A DNA stretch of 64,000 nt from Marinobacter lutaoensis (GCF_001981305.1 NZ_MSCW01000001.1:496001-560000), one strand, 5' to 3'. Shown: positions 17,494 through 26,968, counted from the stretch's first letter. Translations and numbers: made by a program. Notes: generated by a model not told the origin, from the sequence alone.

Positions 17494-18147
17494 TTGAAAC
17501 TGATCAAAAGCGGTCGGTATGGCGATCATGCCGGACCGGTGCTGGTGCTCGCCCATGGTGCCGGGGCCGGCGCGGACTCCGAATTCATGGAAGCGCTGGC
17601 GCGGGCGCTGGACGGCGTGGGGGTGGCGTCGGTTCGGTTTGAGTTCCCCTACATGGAGCAACGACGCCTCGATGGTCGCAAACGACCGCCGGACCGGGCG
17701 CCCCGCTTGCTGGCGCGGTTCCGGGACGTGCTGGCCCAGGTCCGCCAGGAAACCGGCGGCCATCGACCGGTGCTGATCGGGGGTAAGTCCATGGGTGGCC
17801 GTATGGCGAGCCTGCTGGCGGCGGAGTCAGCGCAGATGGACGGTGTGGTCTGCTTCGGGTATCCGTTTCATCCGCCCGGCCGGCTGGACCGATGGCGAAC
17901 CGCACATCTGCCCGAGGTATCCTGCCCAATGCTGGTGCTCCAGGGTACCCGGGACCCGTTTGGCAAGCCGGAGGAGCTGACACCCCACAACGCCGAACTG
18001 GGGGCCTGCGAGCTGGTCTGGCTGGCGGGCGGTAACCACGATTTCCGGCCGCCAGCGCGGCAGGGGGCGACTCAGGCTGACCTGATCGCCGATGCCGCGC
18101 GTCATACCCGCGACTTTCTGGAACGGCATGGCCTGATCAGTCGCTGA
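17494..18147 (+). CDS. Alpha/beta-hydrolase (KANL3/Tex30-like, dienelactone-hydrolase superfamily)
   Basis: A 217-residue protein from TTG 17494, chosen because GAGGTG lies five bases upstream; GTG starts at 17485 and 17446 would lengthen it slightly but lack ribosome sites. The fold markers are the oxyanion segment AHGAGAG, nucleophile elbow GGKSMGG (Ser), Asp in QGTRDPFG and His in GNHDF. Members of this family are mostly uncharacterised small-molecule hydrolases. It is divergent from ccoN and its last 11 bases overlap the convergent diguanylate cyclase gene. Confidence 0.85.
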   Translation: MKLIKSGRYGDHAGPVLVLAHGAGAGADSEFMEALARALDGVGVASVRFEFPYMEQRRLDGRKRPPDRAPRLLARFRDVLAQVRQETGGHRPVLIGGKSMGGRMASLLAAESAQMDGVVCFGYPFHPPGRLDRWRTAHLPEVSCPMLVLQGTRDPFGKPEELTPHNAELGACELVWLAGGNHDFRPPARQGATQADLIADAARHTRDFLERHGLISR

Positions 18148-19981
18148 GCGCCAGGGCCGCGACGCAGACCCGGTCGCGGCCGCTGCTCTTGGCCTGGTAC
18201 AGCGCCTCGTCGGCGCGCTGAAACAGGGACTCGGGGGCCTCGCCAGGCACCAGCTGCGCAACGCCCGCGCTCATGGTCAGGGTCAGACCGGCCCGGTCCG
18301 GAGTGGCCACAACCAAGTGTCGGAGGTCGGCCAGGATGTGTTCGCACAGTTGCCGCGCGCCCTGGGCGTCAGTACCGGGCAACAGCAGGGCGAATTCCTC
18401 GCCGCCGAAGCGGATCGCCACATCGCGGGGGCGCTTGGCGTGGCGCTGGAGCACCTCGGCAATGCGTTGCAGGCAGACATCGCCGAAGGCATGGCCCCAG
18501 GTGTCGTTGATGGCCTTGAAGCGGTCTGCATCGATCAGGGCCAGGGACAGTGGCTGCCCGGTTCGCCGCGATTCGGCGCAGAGCTCCGGCAGCGCCGCGT
18601 CCATGTGGCGCCGGTTGTGCAGGCCGGTGAGAGCATCGTTCAGACTGAGGGCGGCCAGCTTCCGGTTGGCCCGCTCCAGTTCGTGCATGGTGGAACGGAG
18701 CTGGGCGGTTCGTTCGTGTACCTTGAACTCCAGTTCGGTGCGGGCCTGATGTTCCATTTGCAGCAGTTTCTCGTTGAGCAGGCGCCAGCGCTGCACCAGG
18801 GCGTAGTTCAGCAACACCACCTGGCCACCGATGGTGGCCTGCATCAGGGACTCCCGGGCCAGGAAATCGGCCAGGTAGCCAAAGGCGGCCAGGGCGTAGA
18901 CCAGGGCTCCGGCCAGCATCACGATCCAGGATAACAGGTACCAGACCGCCGGCGGGTAGCCCTGGCGCCACCGTATCGCGGCAACCACGAGCAGGCTGGC
19001 GATCACGGTCAGGGCCAGTACGGTGTTCAGCAGAATGCTTTTGCTGTAGGGGAGGATGAACGTCAACGCCAGAAATCCCAGACAGAACCAGGCCAGGGTG
19101 GTGAGGGTGGTGGCCGGCAGGGTATCGGCTTGTACCTCCAGGAAGGAGCGGCCGAACAGGGTCATGGCCAGCGCGCACAGGGTCAGGGAAATGGGGATGG
19201 CGAGGTTCGCGAAGTGCGCGCTTTCCGGCCAGAAATACTGGTTCGCGAAACCGCCCATGGCAAACAGGAACAGCCCCATGGCGGCCATGTAGAACGCATT
19301 GTGGAAGTAGTAGGGGGTGCCTGAGCTGAAAAACAGCAGCAGGTTGAATGCAGCGAAGATGACGAGGGCACCATAGAACAGGCCATGGGTCAGGGTCAGG
19401 TGGTTGCTGCTGGCAATCACCTCCTCGGGGGTTTCCAGAGCCAGCGGCACGTTCAGAGCGCCGCTGCTGTGGACCCGGATGGTCACCTGGCGCTGTTCCT
19501 GGCTGGCCAGGGCAAGGGGCAGGAGAAAATACCGGTAATTGACTTGCCGGGATGCAAACGGATACTGGTCGCCGGTGATCATTGAGCTCCGGTAGCCGTC
19601 CGGGCCGATTTGCCAGAAACTGACCTCGTCGAGCAGCGGGTAATCGAGTTTCAGGTACCAGAGCCGGTGCGGGTCACCGCCGTTCCAGACATGCAGGTGA
19701 ATCCAGTAAACCGACTCGGTGTGGCTGAACACCAGGTCGTGGCCGTTGGCCGGGGTCCAGGCGAAATTCTCCGGAAGCTGGTCCGGCGAGCGGGCTTCGT
19801 GGCCGGGATCGCCCGGACTGGCGGTGTGATAGCAGACATGGTCCATCAGGTGCTGGCGGGCAGTGTCGTCGGACAGGTCGAGGACGGGGCAGTCGCCGTG
19901 GCGGCCGGGGCTGTCGGCGTGGCCCGACAGCGACAGGCAACAGGCCAGGAGGGCGGGCACGATCCGTGTCAGGAGGGACAT
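18137..19981 (-). CDS. Membrane diguanylate cyclase with 7TM-DISM sensor
   Basis: A 614-residue protein from ATG 19981 (GGAAGAAG upstream; the longer frame to 20023 lacks a signal sequence at its start). Order of parts: signal peptide to about residue 22, a periplasmic 7TMR-DISMED2-type sugar-binding-like domain to about 175, seven membrane helices to about 395, a short coiled coil, and a C-terminal GGDEF domain. The active-site motif is GGEEF, and an RPRD inhibitory I-site lies five residues before it, so an active, feedback-inhibited cyclase making c-di-GMP is expected. The ligand sensed is unknown. Confidence 0.93.
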   Translation of the reverse strand: MSLLTRIVPALLACCLSLSGHADSPGRHGDCPVLDLSDDTARQHLMDHVCYHTASPGDPGHEARSPDQLPENFAWTPANGHDLVFSHTESVYWIHLHVWNGGDPHRLWYLKLDYPLLDEVSFWQIGPDGYRSSMITGDQYPFASRQVNYRYFLLPLALASQEQRQVTIRVHSSGALNVPLALETPEEVIASSNHLTLTHGLFYGALVIFAAFNLLLFFSSGTPYYFHNAFYMAAMGLFLFAMGGFANQYFWPESAHFANLAIPISLTLCALAMTLFGRSFLEVQADTLPATTLTTLAWFCLGFLALTFILPYSKSILLNTVLALTVIASLLVVAAIRWRQGYPPAVWYLLSWIVMLAGALVYALAAFGYLADFLARESLMQATIGGQVVLLNYALVQRWRLLNEKLLQMEHQARTELEFKVHERTAQLRSTMHELERANRKLAALSLNDALTGLHNRRHMDAALPELCAESRRTGQPLSLALIDADRFKAINDTWGHAFGDVCLQRIAEVLQRHAKRPRDVAIRFGGEEFALLLPGTDAQGARQLCEHILADLRHLVVATPDRAGLTLTMSAGVAQLVPGEAPESLFQRADEALYQAKSSGRDRVCVAALALSD

Positions 19982-20095
19982 CTGCTTCTTCCGACGCTGG
20001 GGATGAGCCGGAAGTGTAGCCAACGGATACTGTGGCCGCTGTTAAACAGGTTCAAGTTTATCACTCCGGGGGAACCCGGTTGACAAGGAAACTTC

Positions 20096-21172
20096 ATGGA
20101 TCAGCTGATGGCATTCTGTCGGCCAGGCTTCGAGACGGAAGCCGGCCGGGAACTGGTGGACGCGGCGATGGCCGAGGGGATCTTCGGCTATTTTGAACCG
20201 GGCAAGGATCAGGGGCTGGTCCGATTTATCTTGACGGGCCACGAGTCCGCCCCGGACTTGCTCGCCCGGGTCCGTCTGGACGATCTGGTCTTTGTCCGCG
20301 ACTGGTTCGTGGTTCTGGCAACCCTCGATCTGCCCATCCGGGACCGGGTGGGCGCCGTGATCGAGGCATTGCGCGGAGAGGGTCTGGCGCTGCCGGAAGC
20401 CTGCCGCGTCGAGGTCAGGGTTCTGGAGAACAACACCGACCGGGACCTGGGTAACTTCGCCAGGAAATGGGTGGCGCCTCTGTCCCGGGCGCTGCGCGGG
20501 GCCGGGCTGCTGAAGGCCGACCCGGACGCCGGGGCCGAGGCGCGTCTGGACATTCTGTTGCCCAATTTCTCGACCGCCATCGTTGGCCTCAGCCTCGCGG
20601 GCAACCGGGCTCGATGGCTGGGCGGTGCGCCCCGCCTGCGCCTGCCGGCCGCCGCGCCAAGCCGGTCGGCACTGAAGCTGGAGGAGGCCTGGAAGGTGTT
20701 TTTGCCCGCGGGACGCGAGCTGGATTATCTTGGCGGCGGCAAGAAGGCGGTTGATCTGGGCGCCGCGCCGGGCGGCTGGACTTGGCAGCTGGTTCGCCAG
20801 GGTATGCGGGTCGTTGCGGTGGACAATGGCCCGATGGATCCGGGGTTGATGGCTTCGGGGCTGGTGGAGCACGTCCGCGCGGATGGTTACCGGTGGCGGC
20901 CACGCCGTGGTGTCGACTGGATGGTCTGCGACATCGTCGACCAGCCTCGCAAGAGTGCGGCCTTGGCGGTAACCTGGCTGGCGGAACGGCTGTGTCGCTA
21001 CACCGTGTTCAACCTCAAGCTGCCCATGAAGCAGCGGTACGAGGAATGGCTGTTGTGCCGGGAGCGCATTGAGCAAGGGCTGGCGGAGGCGGACATTGGC
21101 TACCGCATGCGGGCCCGTCATCTGTATCACGATCGCGAGGAAATCACCTGCTTCATCGAACGCCTGGACTAG
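20096..21172 (+). CDS. rlmM: 23S rRNA 2'-O-ribose methyltransferase RlmM (C2498)
   Basis: A 358-residue protein with AAGGAAA before ATG 20096. It has an N-terminal THUMP-type RNA-binding region and a C-terminal Rossmann methyltransferase with the SAM motif GAAPGGWTWQL. The K-D-K-E catalytic set is suggested by WKVF, DNGPMD and FNLKLPMK. RlmM (YgdE) methylates C2498 of 23S rRNA. It is divergent from the cyclase gene and ends two bases from the convergent monooxygenase gene. Confidence 0.93.
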   Translation: MDQLMAFCRPGFETEAGRELVDAAMAEGIFGYFEPGKDQGLVRFILTGHESAPDLLARVRLDDLVFVRDWFVVLATLDLPIRDRVGAVIEALRGEGLALPEACRVEVRVLENNTDRDLGNFARKWVAPLSRALRGAGLLKADPDAGAEARLDILLPNFSTAIVGLSLAGNRARWLGGAPRLRLPAAAPSRSALKLEEAWKVFLPAGRELDYLGGGKKAVDLGAAPGGWTWQLVRQGMRVVAVDNGPMDPGLMASGLVEHVRADGYRWRPRRGVDWMVCDIVDQPRKSAALAVTWLAERLCRYTVFNLKLPMKQRYEEWLLCRERIEQGLAEADIGYRMRARHLYHDREEITCFIERLD

Positions 21173-21174
21173 GC

Positions 21175-21465
21175 TCAGACGGCGCTCTGCTCCAGCACGG
21201 TGATGGTCTCCTCCCGGTCCATCATCGGGATCAGTTCGGCCATCAGCTCCTTGCGTTCGTCGGAGTGGTACCAACGGTTCCAGTCCGCTTCCGAGCGCCA
21301 GTTCGCCAGTGTGATCCGGTGGTTCGGGTCGTGGGCGTCGAGCAGGGTTTCCCCGGACACGAAGCCCGGCGCGGCCACCGCCTGCTGCAGGACTCGCCGG
21401 GCCCGCTGTTCGTAGGCGTCCTCCAGGGATTCGGCGATGTGGCGTTCAATCAGAACCCGTATCAT
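21175..21465 (-). CDS. Small antibiotic-biosynthesis-monooxygenase (ABM) domain protein
   Basis: A 96-residue single-domain protein with the dimeric alpha+beta barrel pattern of the ABM family: an N-terminal strand RVLIERHI, then GFVSGETL and an NWRSEADWNRWYHS segment. Such proteins are cofactor-free oxygenases, heme-related enzymes or of unknown function; no catalytic role can be assigned here. It is divergent from tusA with about 94 bases between starts. Confidence 0.8.
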   Translation of the reverse strand: MIRVLIERHIAESLEDAYEQRARRVLQQAVAAPGFVSGETLLDAHDPNHRITLANWRSEADWNRWYHSDERKELMAELIPMMDREETITVLEQSAV

Positions 21466-21559
21466 GGCTATGTTCCCTCTTGTTTTTTGCCCCTATAAGC
21501 AAGAAATTAGCAGGAATTTCCGGAAAATCAGGTTCATTGCAGGCAAGGAGTGAATTTTG

Positions 21560-21799
21560 GTGACGGCTGCTGAATTCCAGGCCGAATTGGATGCCCGGGG
21601 GCTGTACTGCCCCGAACCGGTCATGCTGTTGCACAATCGCATCCGCGACGTGGCGCCCGGGGAGGTGTTGAAAGTACGGGCCACGGACCCCTCGACCACC
21701 CGCGACATCCCCCGCTTTTGCCAGTTTCTGGGGCATGAGCTGGTGAGTCAGGCGGCGCAGGGGGACGAGTTCGTGTATCTGATCCGCCGCGGCGCCTGA
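21560..21799 (+). CDS. tusA: Sulfur carrier protein TusA
   Basis: A 79-residue protein. The start is GTG 21560, with AGGAG nine bases upstream; TTG 21557 is one codon longer. The family signature CPEPVM with its persulfide-carrying cysteine follows LDARGLY. TusA passes sulfur from IscS to the TusBCD/E relay for tRNA 2-thiouridylation and to other acceptors; mnmA, the end user of the tRNA branch, is in this window at 44311. It converges with dsbD six bases on. Confidence 0.9.
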   Translation: MTAAEFQAELDARGLYCPEPVMLLHNRIRDVAPGEVLKVRATDPSTTRDIPRFCQFLGHELVSQAAQGDEFVYLIRRGA

Positions 21800-21805
21800 G
21801 CCGGG

Positions 21806-23695
21806 TCAGGACGAGCCCGAGGGCAGTCGTTCCAGGTGTCGGAGGAAGGCCTCCCGGTCCATCTCGCCCAGGACGCGCCGATCCGTCAGTTCCTGCCCGT
21901 CGCGGGTGTAGAACAGAAGAGCGGGGGGGCCGAACAGCCCCAGTTCGTCCAGCAGGGCCTGCTGCGCCGGAGTGTTGTCGGTCATGTCGATCTGCACCCG
22001 GGCGAAATCCGACAGGGCCCGGACCACGTCTGGATCGCTGAACACGGTGCGTTCCATGACTTTGCAGGAGATACACCAGTCTGCGTAAAAGTCCAGGATC
22101 GCCGGTCGTCCCTGCCGACGTGCGGCGTCGAGTTGCGCCTTCACCTGTTCCGGGTCCGGCGTGCGGCGAAACAGGGCATGAGCCGGCGCCTCGTCCCGGA
22201 CGGACGAGGCTGAGGCGACGGTAAACGGCGCCAGCGGGTTGAGCGGGTCCCGGGCGCCGCTCACCGCACCGGCCAGCAGTGCCAGGCCATACGCGAACAG
22301 CACCAGTCCCAGCCCCTTGCGGGTCCGTTCCCAACCCGCCCGTGCCGGATCCAACGCGCCCAGTTGCACGCCGGTGATGGTCACCAGCAGCCCCCACAGC
22401 GTCAGCGCCGCCCAGGCCGGAATCAGCCGCTCCACCAGCCAGATGGCAACGGCCAGCAGCATCACGCCATAGACGTGTTTGACGGCCGCCATCCAATGGC
22501 CGGTACTGGGCAGCAGCTTGCGGCCACCGATCGCCACCAGGATCAGCGGCATGCCCATGCCAAGGCCGAGCGCAAACAGGGCGAGGCCACCCATGACGGC
22601 GTCCTGGGTGGTGGAAATATAGAGCAGACTGCCCGCCAACGGCGCCGACACGCACGGTGACACCACCAGCGCCGACAGGGCCCCGATACCAAAGATGCTG
22701 GCGACGCGGGTGCCGCTGAGGCGGTGGCTGGCTTCGTTCAGGGGATCCCGGATGAAGCGGGGCAGCTGGAGTTCAAACAGATCGAACATGGACAGCGCGA
22801 AGATCACGAACAGTGCCGCGAACAGTCCCAGGACCCAGGGTGACTGCAGCTGCGCCTGCAGGTTGAAGCTGGCGCCCAGCAGGCCCGTCAACACCCCGGC
22901 CGCGGCGTAGGTGATGGACATGCCGAGCACATAGCTGAACGACAGCAACAGGGCATGACCGGTCGTGCGGGTATTGTGGCCCGAGACCAGCGAGGAAATG
23001 ATCGGCACCATCGGCAGTACACAGGGAGTGAAGGTCAGGCCCAGCCCCAGCAGGAAGAACAGGCCCGCCACGGTGGCACCGGAGCGGCTGGAAAGGAAGC
23101 CGGCCAGGCCGGTCGCGGTCTCGGTGTCCGGCTCCATGTCTGGCCCGGTGTCGGGTGGGGGTGACGGCGTGGTCGGGCCCGCGGCCGGAGTACCGGCGGC
23201 GGTGCCGGGGTAATACAGAACTTCCCGGGTCTGAGGCGGGTAGCACAGACCTGCCTTGGCGCAGCCCTGGTAGGACACCTTGAGTGTGGCTTCCCGGGCG
23301 CCGTCGGGCAGCGACACCGGTACCCGGGCCTGGACCGGGTCATGGAACACGGTGACCTCGCCAAAGAACTCGTCCTCGGTGGTGTCCCCGGGTAGGGAGA
23401 ACGACGGTGTTCCCACCTCGACCCCGGGTGTAACCGGGGTGACCGAGATCCGGTGTCGGTACAGGTAGTGGCCGGGCGCGATGTTCCAGTCCAGCAGCAG
23501 GGTGCCGGGCTCCGACGAGAAGCTGAACGGCAGGGCCTGGTCCACCGGCAGGAAGTCCGGGGAATCCCCGAACAGCCCGTTCCCGTGGGCGGTTGGGACC
23601 AGGAGCGTCAGGCCGCTGGCCACCACGAACAGGGCCCGACGTATGGGCCCCGGACAAATACGTGCAAGAAGGGTTGGAAAAACCATTGATGTCAT
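21806..23695 (-). CDS. dsbD: Thiol:disulfide interchange protein DsbD
   Basis: A 629-residue protein from ATG 23695; the open frame extends far upstream to 24406, but that part is antisense to epmC. Order: signal peptide, periplasmic alpha domain with the cysteine pair in CAKAGLC, an eight-helix membrane beta domain with the paired cysteines in TPCVLPM and SPCVSAPL, and a C-terminal thioredoxin-like gamma domain with WCISCK. DsbD carries reducing power from cytosolic thioredoxin to periplasmic DsbC, DsbG and cytochrome c maturation, which fits the cytochrome-rich cbb3 system nearby. It is somewhat longer than the E. coli protein (565) because of a Pro-rich linker. Confidence 0.95.
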   Translation of the reverse strand: MTSMVFPTLLARICPGPIRRALFVVASGLTLLVPTAHGNGLFGDSPDFLPVDQALPFSFSSEPGTLLLDWNIAPGHYLYRHRISVTPVTPGVEVGTPSFSLPGDTTEDEFFGEVTVFHDPVQARVPVSLPDGAREATLKVSYQGCAKAGLCYPPQTREVLYYPGTAAGTPAAGPTTPSPPPDTGPDMEPDTETATGLAGFLSSRSGATVAGLFFLLGLGLTFTPCVLPMVPIISSLVSGHNTRTTGHALLLSFSYVLGMSITYAAAGVLTGLLGASFNLQAQLQSPWVLGLFAALFVIFALSMFDLFELQLPRFIRDPLNEASHRLSGTRVASIFGIGALSALVVSPCVSAPLAGSLLYISTTQDAVMGGLALFALGLGMGMPLILVAIGGRKLLPSTGHWMAAVKHVYGVMLLAVAIWLVERLIPAWAALTLWGLLVTITGVQLGALDPARAGWERTRKGLGLVLFAYGLALLAGAVSGARDPLNPLAPFTVASASSVRDEAPAHALFRRTPDPEQVKAQLDAARRQGRPAILDFYADWCISCKVMERTVFSDPDVVRALSDFARVQIDMTDNTPAQQALLDELGLFGPPALLFYTRDGQELTDRRVLGEMDREAFLRHLERLPSGSS

Positions 23696-23812
23696 GCTAT
23701 CCGGTTGCGCGTGGGTCGAAGGGTCTGGCTCGCCCGCTGTGGACACAGGGGGCGGGGGAAAGTTCCCTCCAGTCTGGTATTGCGTCGTGTAAAGTCGCAC
23801 AATAGCCGTCCG

Positions 23813-24379
23813 ATGAAGCACAGTCCAAGCGATCTTATCATGCTGTTCAATGACCTGTTCCGGGACGACTACCGGACGATTCTGGTCAGGGGCGGCGACG
23901 AACCCGAATACCTGCCTGCGGACGGGCCGGATGGCCTGGCCCAGGTCGTGTTTGCCCATGGCTATTATGCCAGCGCCTTGCATGAAATCAGCCACTGGTG
24001 CATCGCCGGTGAGTACCGGCGCACACTTCATGACTATGGTTACTGGTACTGTCCGGATGGCCGTACCCGGGAGCAGCAGCGCGCGTTCGAGACGGTGGAG
24101 GTCAAGCCCCAGGCTCAGGAGTGGCTGTTTTCGGTGGCTGCGGGCTTCCGGTTCCACGTCAGTCTGGACAACCTGTCCGGAGGCGGTGCCTGTGACGAGC
24201 GGGGGTTCCGGCTCAAGGTGCTGGCCCAGGCTGAACAGTACCTGGCGCGGGGGCTGCCGCCGCGAGGCCAGGCGTTCTTCGATACGCTCACGGTATTTTA
24301 CGGCACCGCGGAGACCTTCCACGAGTCCTGGCGGCAAGACGTCCAGCGTCTGATACCGCCCGACCTGTTTTACGACTGA
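23813..24379 (+). CDS. epmC: Elongation factor P hydroxylase EpmC
   Basis: A 188-residue protein starting at ATG 23813; upstream in-frame sequence overlaps the dsbD leader. The HEISHW metal-binding motif and the VEVKPQAQEW segment are characteristic of EpmC (YfcM). EpmC hydroxylates the lysine of elongation factor P after EpmA and EpmB have added beta-lysine, and its presence suggests the host uses the lysylation route. Neither epmA, epmB nor efp lies in the window. rhlB follows 20 bases later. Confidence 0.93.
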   Translation: MKHSPSDLIMLFNDLFRDDYRTILVRGGDEPEYLPADGPDGLAQVVFAHGYYASALHEISHWCIAGEYRRTLHDYGYWYCPDGRTREQQRAFETVEVKPQAQEWLFSVAAGFRFHVSLDNLSGGGACDERGFRLKVLAQAEQYLARGLPPRGQAFFDTLTVFYGTAETFHESWRQDVQRLIPPDLFYD

Positions 24380-24399
24380 CCAAGGAATACCGAATCTGT

Positions 24400-25677
24400 A
24401 TGACATCCAACCCCAAACACACCAGCGACTTCAAGTTCAGCGATCTCAATCTGGATCCGCGTCTGCTGGCGGCGATCGAGGCCATTGGCTATGAATATTG
24501 CACGCCGATCCAGGCGGAAACCCTGCCTTGGACACTTGCCTGCCAGGATCTGATTGGCCAGGCCCAGACCGGCACCGGCAAGACCGCGGCGTTTCTGATC
24601 ACGGCCATCCAGGCGCTGCTGGAAACCCCGGTGCCGGAGTCCGAGCGGTTTGCCTCCGAACCCCGGGTGCTGGTACTGGCACCCACCCGGGAACTGGCGC
24701 TGCAGATCGCCAAGGACGCGGAGCCGCTGTGCCAGTATACCGGCCACACCGTCGCCACGGTGGTGGGCGGTATGAACTACGATAAGCAACGGGACCAGCT
24801 GCAGAACGAAATCGTCGACATTCTGGTGGCGACGCCGGGCCGACTGATCGACTTTCTCGGTTCTCAGGATGTGTTCCTCGACCAGATCGACATCCTGATC
24901 CTGGACGAAGCGGACCGGATGCTCGACATGGGCTTCATCCCCGACGTCAAGCGTATCATCCGGCGCTGCACGCCCAAGGAGGAGCGTCAGACCCTGTTGT
25001 TCAGTGCCACCTTCAACCAGGACGTGTTGAACCTGGCCTCCATGTGGACCCGGAACGCCGAGTTCGTGGAAATCGAGCCGGAGCAGAAAACCGCGGAGCG
25101 GGTGGCCCAGACGGTCTACTTGGTGTCCGAGGATGACAAACTGCAGGTGCTGGTCAATTACCTGAAACGCCCGGAAGTGGAGAAGGCCATCGTGTTCGCC
25201 AACCGCCGGGACCAGTGCCGGGATCTGGAACAGGATCTGCGCAATCAGGGCATCAAGGTCGCGCTCATGTCGGGGGAAATTGCCCAGAACAAGCGCCTGC
25301 GGACCCTGGACCAGTTCAAGAAGGGCAATATCCAGGTGCTGGTGGCCACGGACGTGGCGGGCCGGGGCATCCACGTCAGCGGCGTGACGCACGTCTTCAA
25401 CTATAATTTGCCGGAAAACGCCGAGGACTATGTCCACCGCATCGGCCGTACCGGGCGCGCGGGCAGTCATGGGGTGTCGGTGAGCCTGGCCGGCGAGGAC
25501 GACGCCTTTGCGTTGCCGGCGATTGAGTCCTACATTCAGCAGAAACTGAAGACCGAGGTGCCGGACGACAGCCTGATGGCTGCTCTCGATCAACCTCCGA
25601 TTGCCCGCAAGAGGGGCGGCCGGCGAGGTGGTGGCGGGCGCCCGCAGGGTGGTCGCGGACGGCCGCGCAGGCATTGA
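24400..25677 (+). CDS. rhlB: ATP-dependent RNA helicase RhlB
   Basis: A 425-residue DEAD-box helicase. Motifs in order: Q motif (CTPIQAETLP), motif I AQTGTGKT, Ia PTRELA, Ib ATPGR, II DEAD, III SAT, IV (VFANRR), V (DVAGRGI) and [10 protein letters not shown], then a Gly/Arg-rich tail (RRGGGGRPQGGRG) that probably binds RNA. It most resembles RhlB of Pseudomonas-type bacteria, the degradosome helicase. A second helicase (RhlE type) lies in the accessory insertion at 29752. pdxB starts 12 bases later, suggesting one transcript. Confidence 0.88.
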   Translation: MTSNPKHTSDFKFSDLNLDPRLLAAIEAIGYEYCTPIQAETLPWTLACQDLIGQAQTGTGKTAAFLITAIQALLETPVPESERFASEPRVLVLAPTRELALQIAKDAEPLCQYTGHTVATVVGGMNYDKQRDQLQNEIVDILVATPGRLIDFLGSQDVFLDQIDILILDEADRMLDMGFIPDVKRIIRRCTPKEERQTLLFSATFNQDVLNLASMWTRNAEFVEIEPEQKTAERVAQTVYLVSEDDKLQVLVNYLKRPEVEKAIVFANRRDQCRDLEQDLRNQGIKVALMSGEIAQNKRLRTLDQFKKGNIQVLVATDVAGRGIHVSGVTHVFNYNLPENAEDYVHRIGRTGRAGSHGVSVSLAGEDDAFALPAIESYIQQKLKTEVPDDSLMAALDQPPIARKRGGRRGGGGRPQGGRGRPRRH

Positions 25678-25689
25678 AGGATAACGGGG

Positions 25690-26850
25690 ATGACCATGCT
25701 GATCGTGGCAGACGAGAACATTCCGTTACTGGATTCCTTCTTTGGCGACATGGGGGAGATCCGCCGCGTCAACGGCCGGGACTTGTCGCCCGGGGAGGTC
25801 CGGGATGCCGACATTCTGCTGGTTCGCTCGGTCACCCGGGTCGACCAGCGACTGCTGGAGGGAAGCCGGGTCCGCTTTGTCGGCACGACCACCATCGGCA
25901 CCGACCATGTGGACCTGGCTTGGCTGGAAGCCAACGGCATCCGTTTTTCCGCAGCCCCCGGGTGCAACGCCAACAGCGTGGTCGAATACGTGCTGTCGGT
26001 GCTGTCCCTGTACGCTGAACGTCGCGGCCTGGCGGACTGGAGTGATCTGAGTGTCGGCATCATCGGCGTGGGCAACGTCGGTGGCGGGCTGGCTGCTAGG
26101 TTGGATCGTCTGGGGTTTACCGTGCGCCTGTGCGATCCGCCACGGGCGGAGCGGGAAGGCGAGTCGGGGCCGGAGTTCGTCAGTCTTGACGAAGCGCTGG
26201 CGTGCGACGTGGTGACCCTGCACACGCCGCTGACCCGGGAAGGGCCTCACGCCACCCATCACCTGATTGGCGAGCGGGAATTGTCACGCCTGGGCGCCGG
26301 CCAGCTGCTGATCAATTCCGGCCGGGGCGAAGTGGTGGACTCGGCGGCGCTGAAAGCGCGCCTGCAGGCACCGCAAGCGCCGACGGTGGTGTTGGATGTC
26401 TGGGAGCGGGAACCGCGTATCGATCCGGAACTGGTTGAGCGGGTCTGGCTGGCGACGCCCCACATCGCCGGTTACAGCCTGGAGGGCAAGGTGCAGGGCA
26501 CCGAAATGATCTACCAGGCGGTGAGTCGCTTTCTCGGGCTTCCGGTTCGCAAGAAGGCGGGCCAGTTCCTGCCCGAGCCGGCTCTGAGCAAGATGTCCTT
26601 TACCGGTGCTGCCGACGAGGGGCGGGCCCTGAGCCTGGCGCTGCGGGCCTGCTACGATCCCCGCCAGGACGACGCCCGGCTGCGCCTGGCCATGGCCGGT
26701 GACGCCGAGGCCCGTGCCGCCGCGTTCGACCGCCTGCGGCGGGATTATCCGGTGCGCCGGGAGTGTTCCAGCCTCAAGATTCAGCTCAAGGGAAGCAGCC
26801 GGTCGCTGCAGGACACCTTCCGGGCCATGGGGTTCAAGCTCAAGATTTGA
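25690..26850 (+). CDS. pdxB: Erythronate-4-phosphate dehydrogenase PdxB
   Basis: A 386-residue protein. It is a D-2-hydroxyacid dehydrogenase with the NAD motif GVGNVGGGLA, the catalytic Arg/Glu/His set in NSGRGEV, DVWEREP and TPHIAGYS, and the extra C-terminal dimerisation domain (DUF3410 type) that separates PdxB from other family members. It performs the second step of pyridoxal phosphate synthesis by the DXP-dependent route. The terminator hairpins in the insertion-sequence remnant just downstream probably end its transcript. Confidence 0.95.
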   Translation: MTMLIVADENIPLLDSFFGDMGEIRRVNGRDLSPGEVRDADILLVRSVTRVDQRLLEGSRVRFVGTTTIGTDHVDLAWLEANGIRFSAAPGCNANSVVEYVLSVLSLYAERRGLADWSDLSVGIIGVGNVGGGLAARLDRLGFTVRLCDPPRAEREGESGPEFVSLDEALACDVVTLHTPLTREGPHATHHLIGERELSRLGAGQLLINSGRGEVVDSAALKARLQAPQAPTVVLDVWEREPRIDPELVERVWLATPHIAGYSLEGKVQGTEMIYQAVSRFLGLPVRKKAGQFLPEPALSKMSFTGAADEGRALSLALRACYDPRQDDARLRLAMAGDAEARAAAFDRLRRDYPVRRECSSLKIQLKGSSRSLQDTFRAMGFKLKI

Positions 26851-26883
26851 CACGAACGTTACGGTGACACGGCTGGGTGGAGG

Positions 26884-26953
26884 TAAAAAATAACCGCGAG
26901 CCCTGTCGCGGTTATTTTGCCAGCTCCGGGGAGGCTGTTTTCACACAGCCTCC
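26884..26953. repeat. Solo insertion-sequence end (copy A), left border of the accessory insertion
   Basis: These 70 bases match 31717-31784 (copy B) except for one substitution and a two-base length difference. Copy B is the terminal non-coding end of an IS1182-type element, beginning at that element's start codon and ending in the inverted repeat TTTTCACACAGCCTCC. Copy A therefore looks like the only surviving part of a second copy, cut exactly where the transposase gene would begin. Confidence 0.75.
26887..26918. terminator. Bidirectional hairpin downstream of pdxB
   Basis: Perfect 13-bp arms (AAAATAACCGCGA and its complement) with a six-base loop; A-rich on one side and T-rich on the other, so it can terminate in both directions. 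It is carried by the insertion-sequence remnant but now sits where pdxB needs a terminator. Confidence 0.7.
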
Positions 26954-26968
26954 CCGGAGTGCCTTTTT
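26924..26968 (+). terminator. Second strong hairpin with T-run downstream of pdxB
   Basis: Perfect 14-bp arms (26924-26937 and 26946-26959) flank an eight-base loop, and TTTTT follows at 26964-26968. The inner part is the insertion-sequence inverted repeat; the outer CCGGAG/CTCCGG bases lengthen the stem relative to copy B. Confidence 0.6.
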
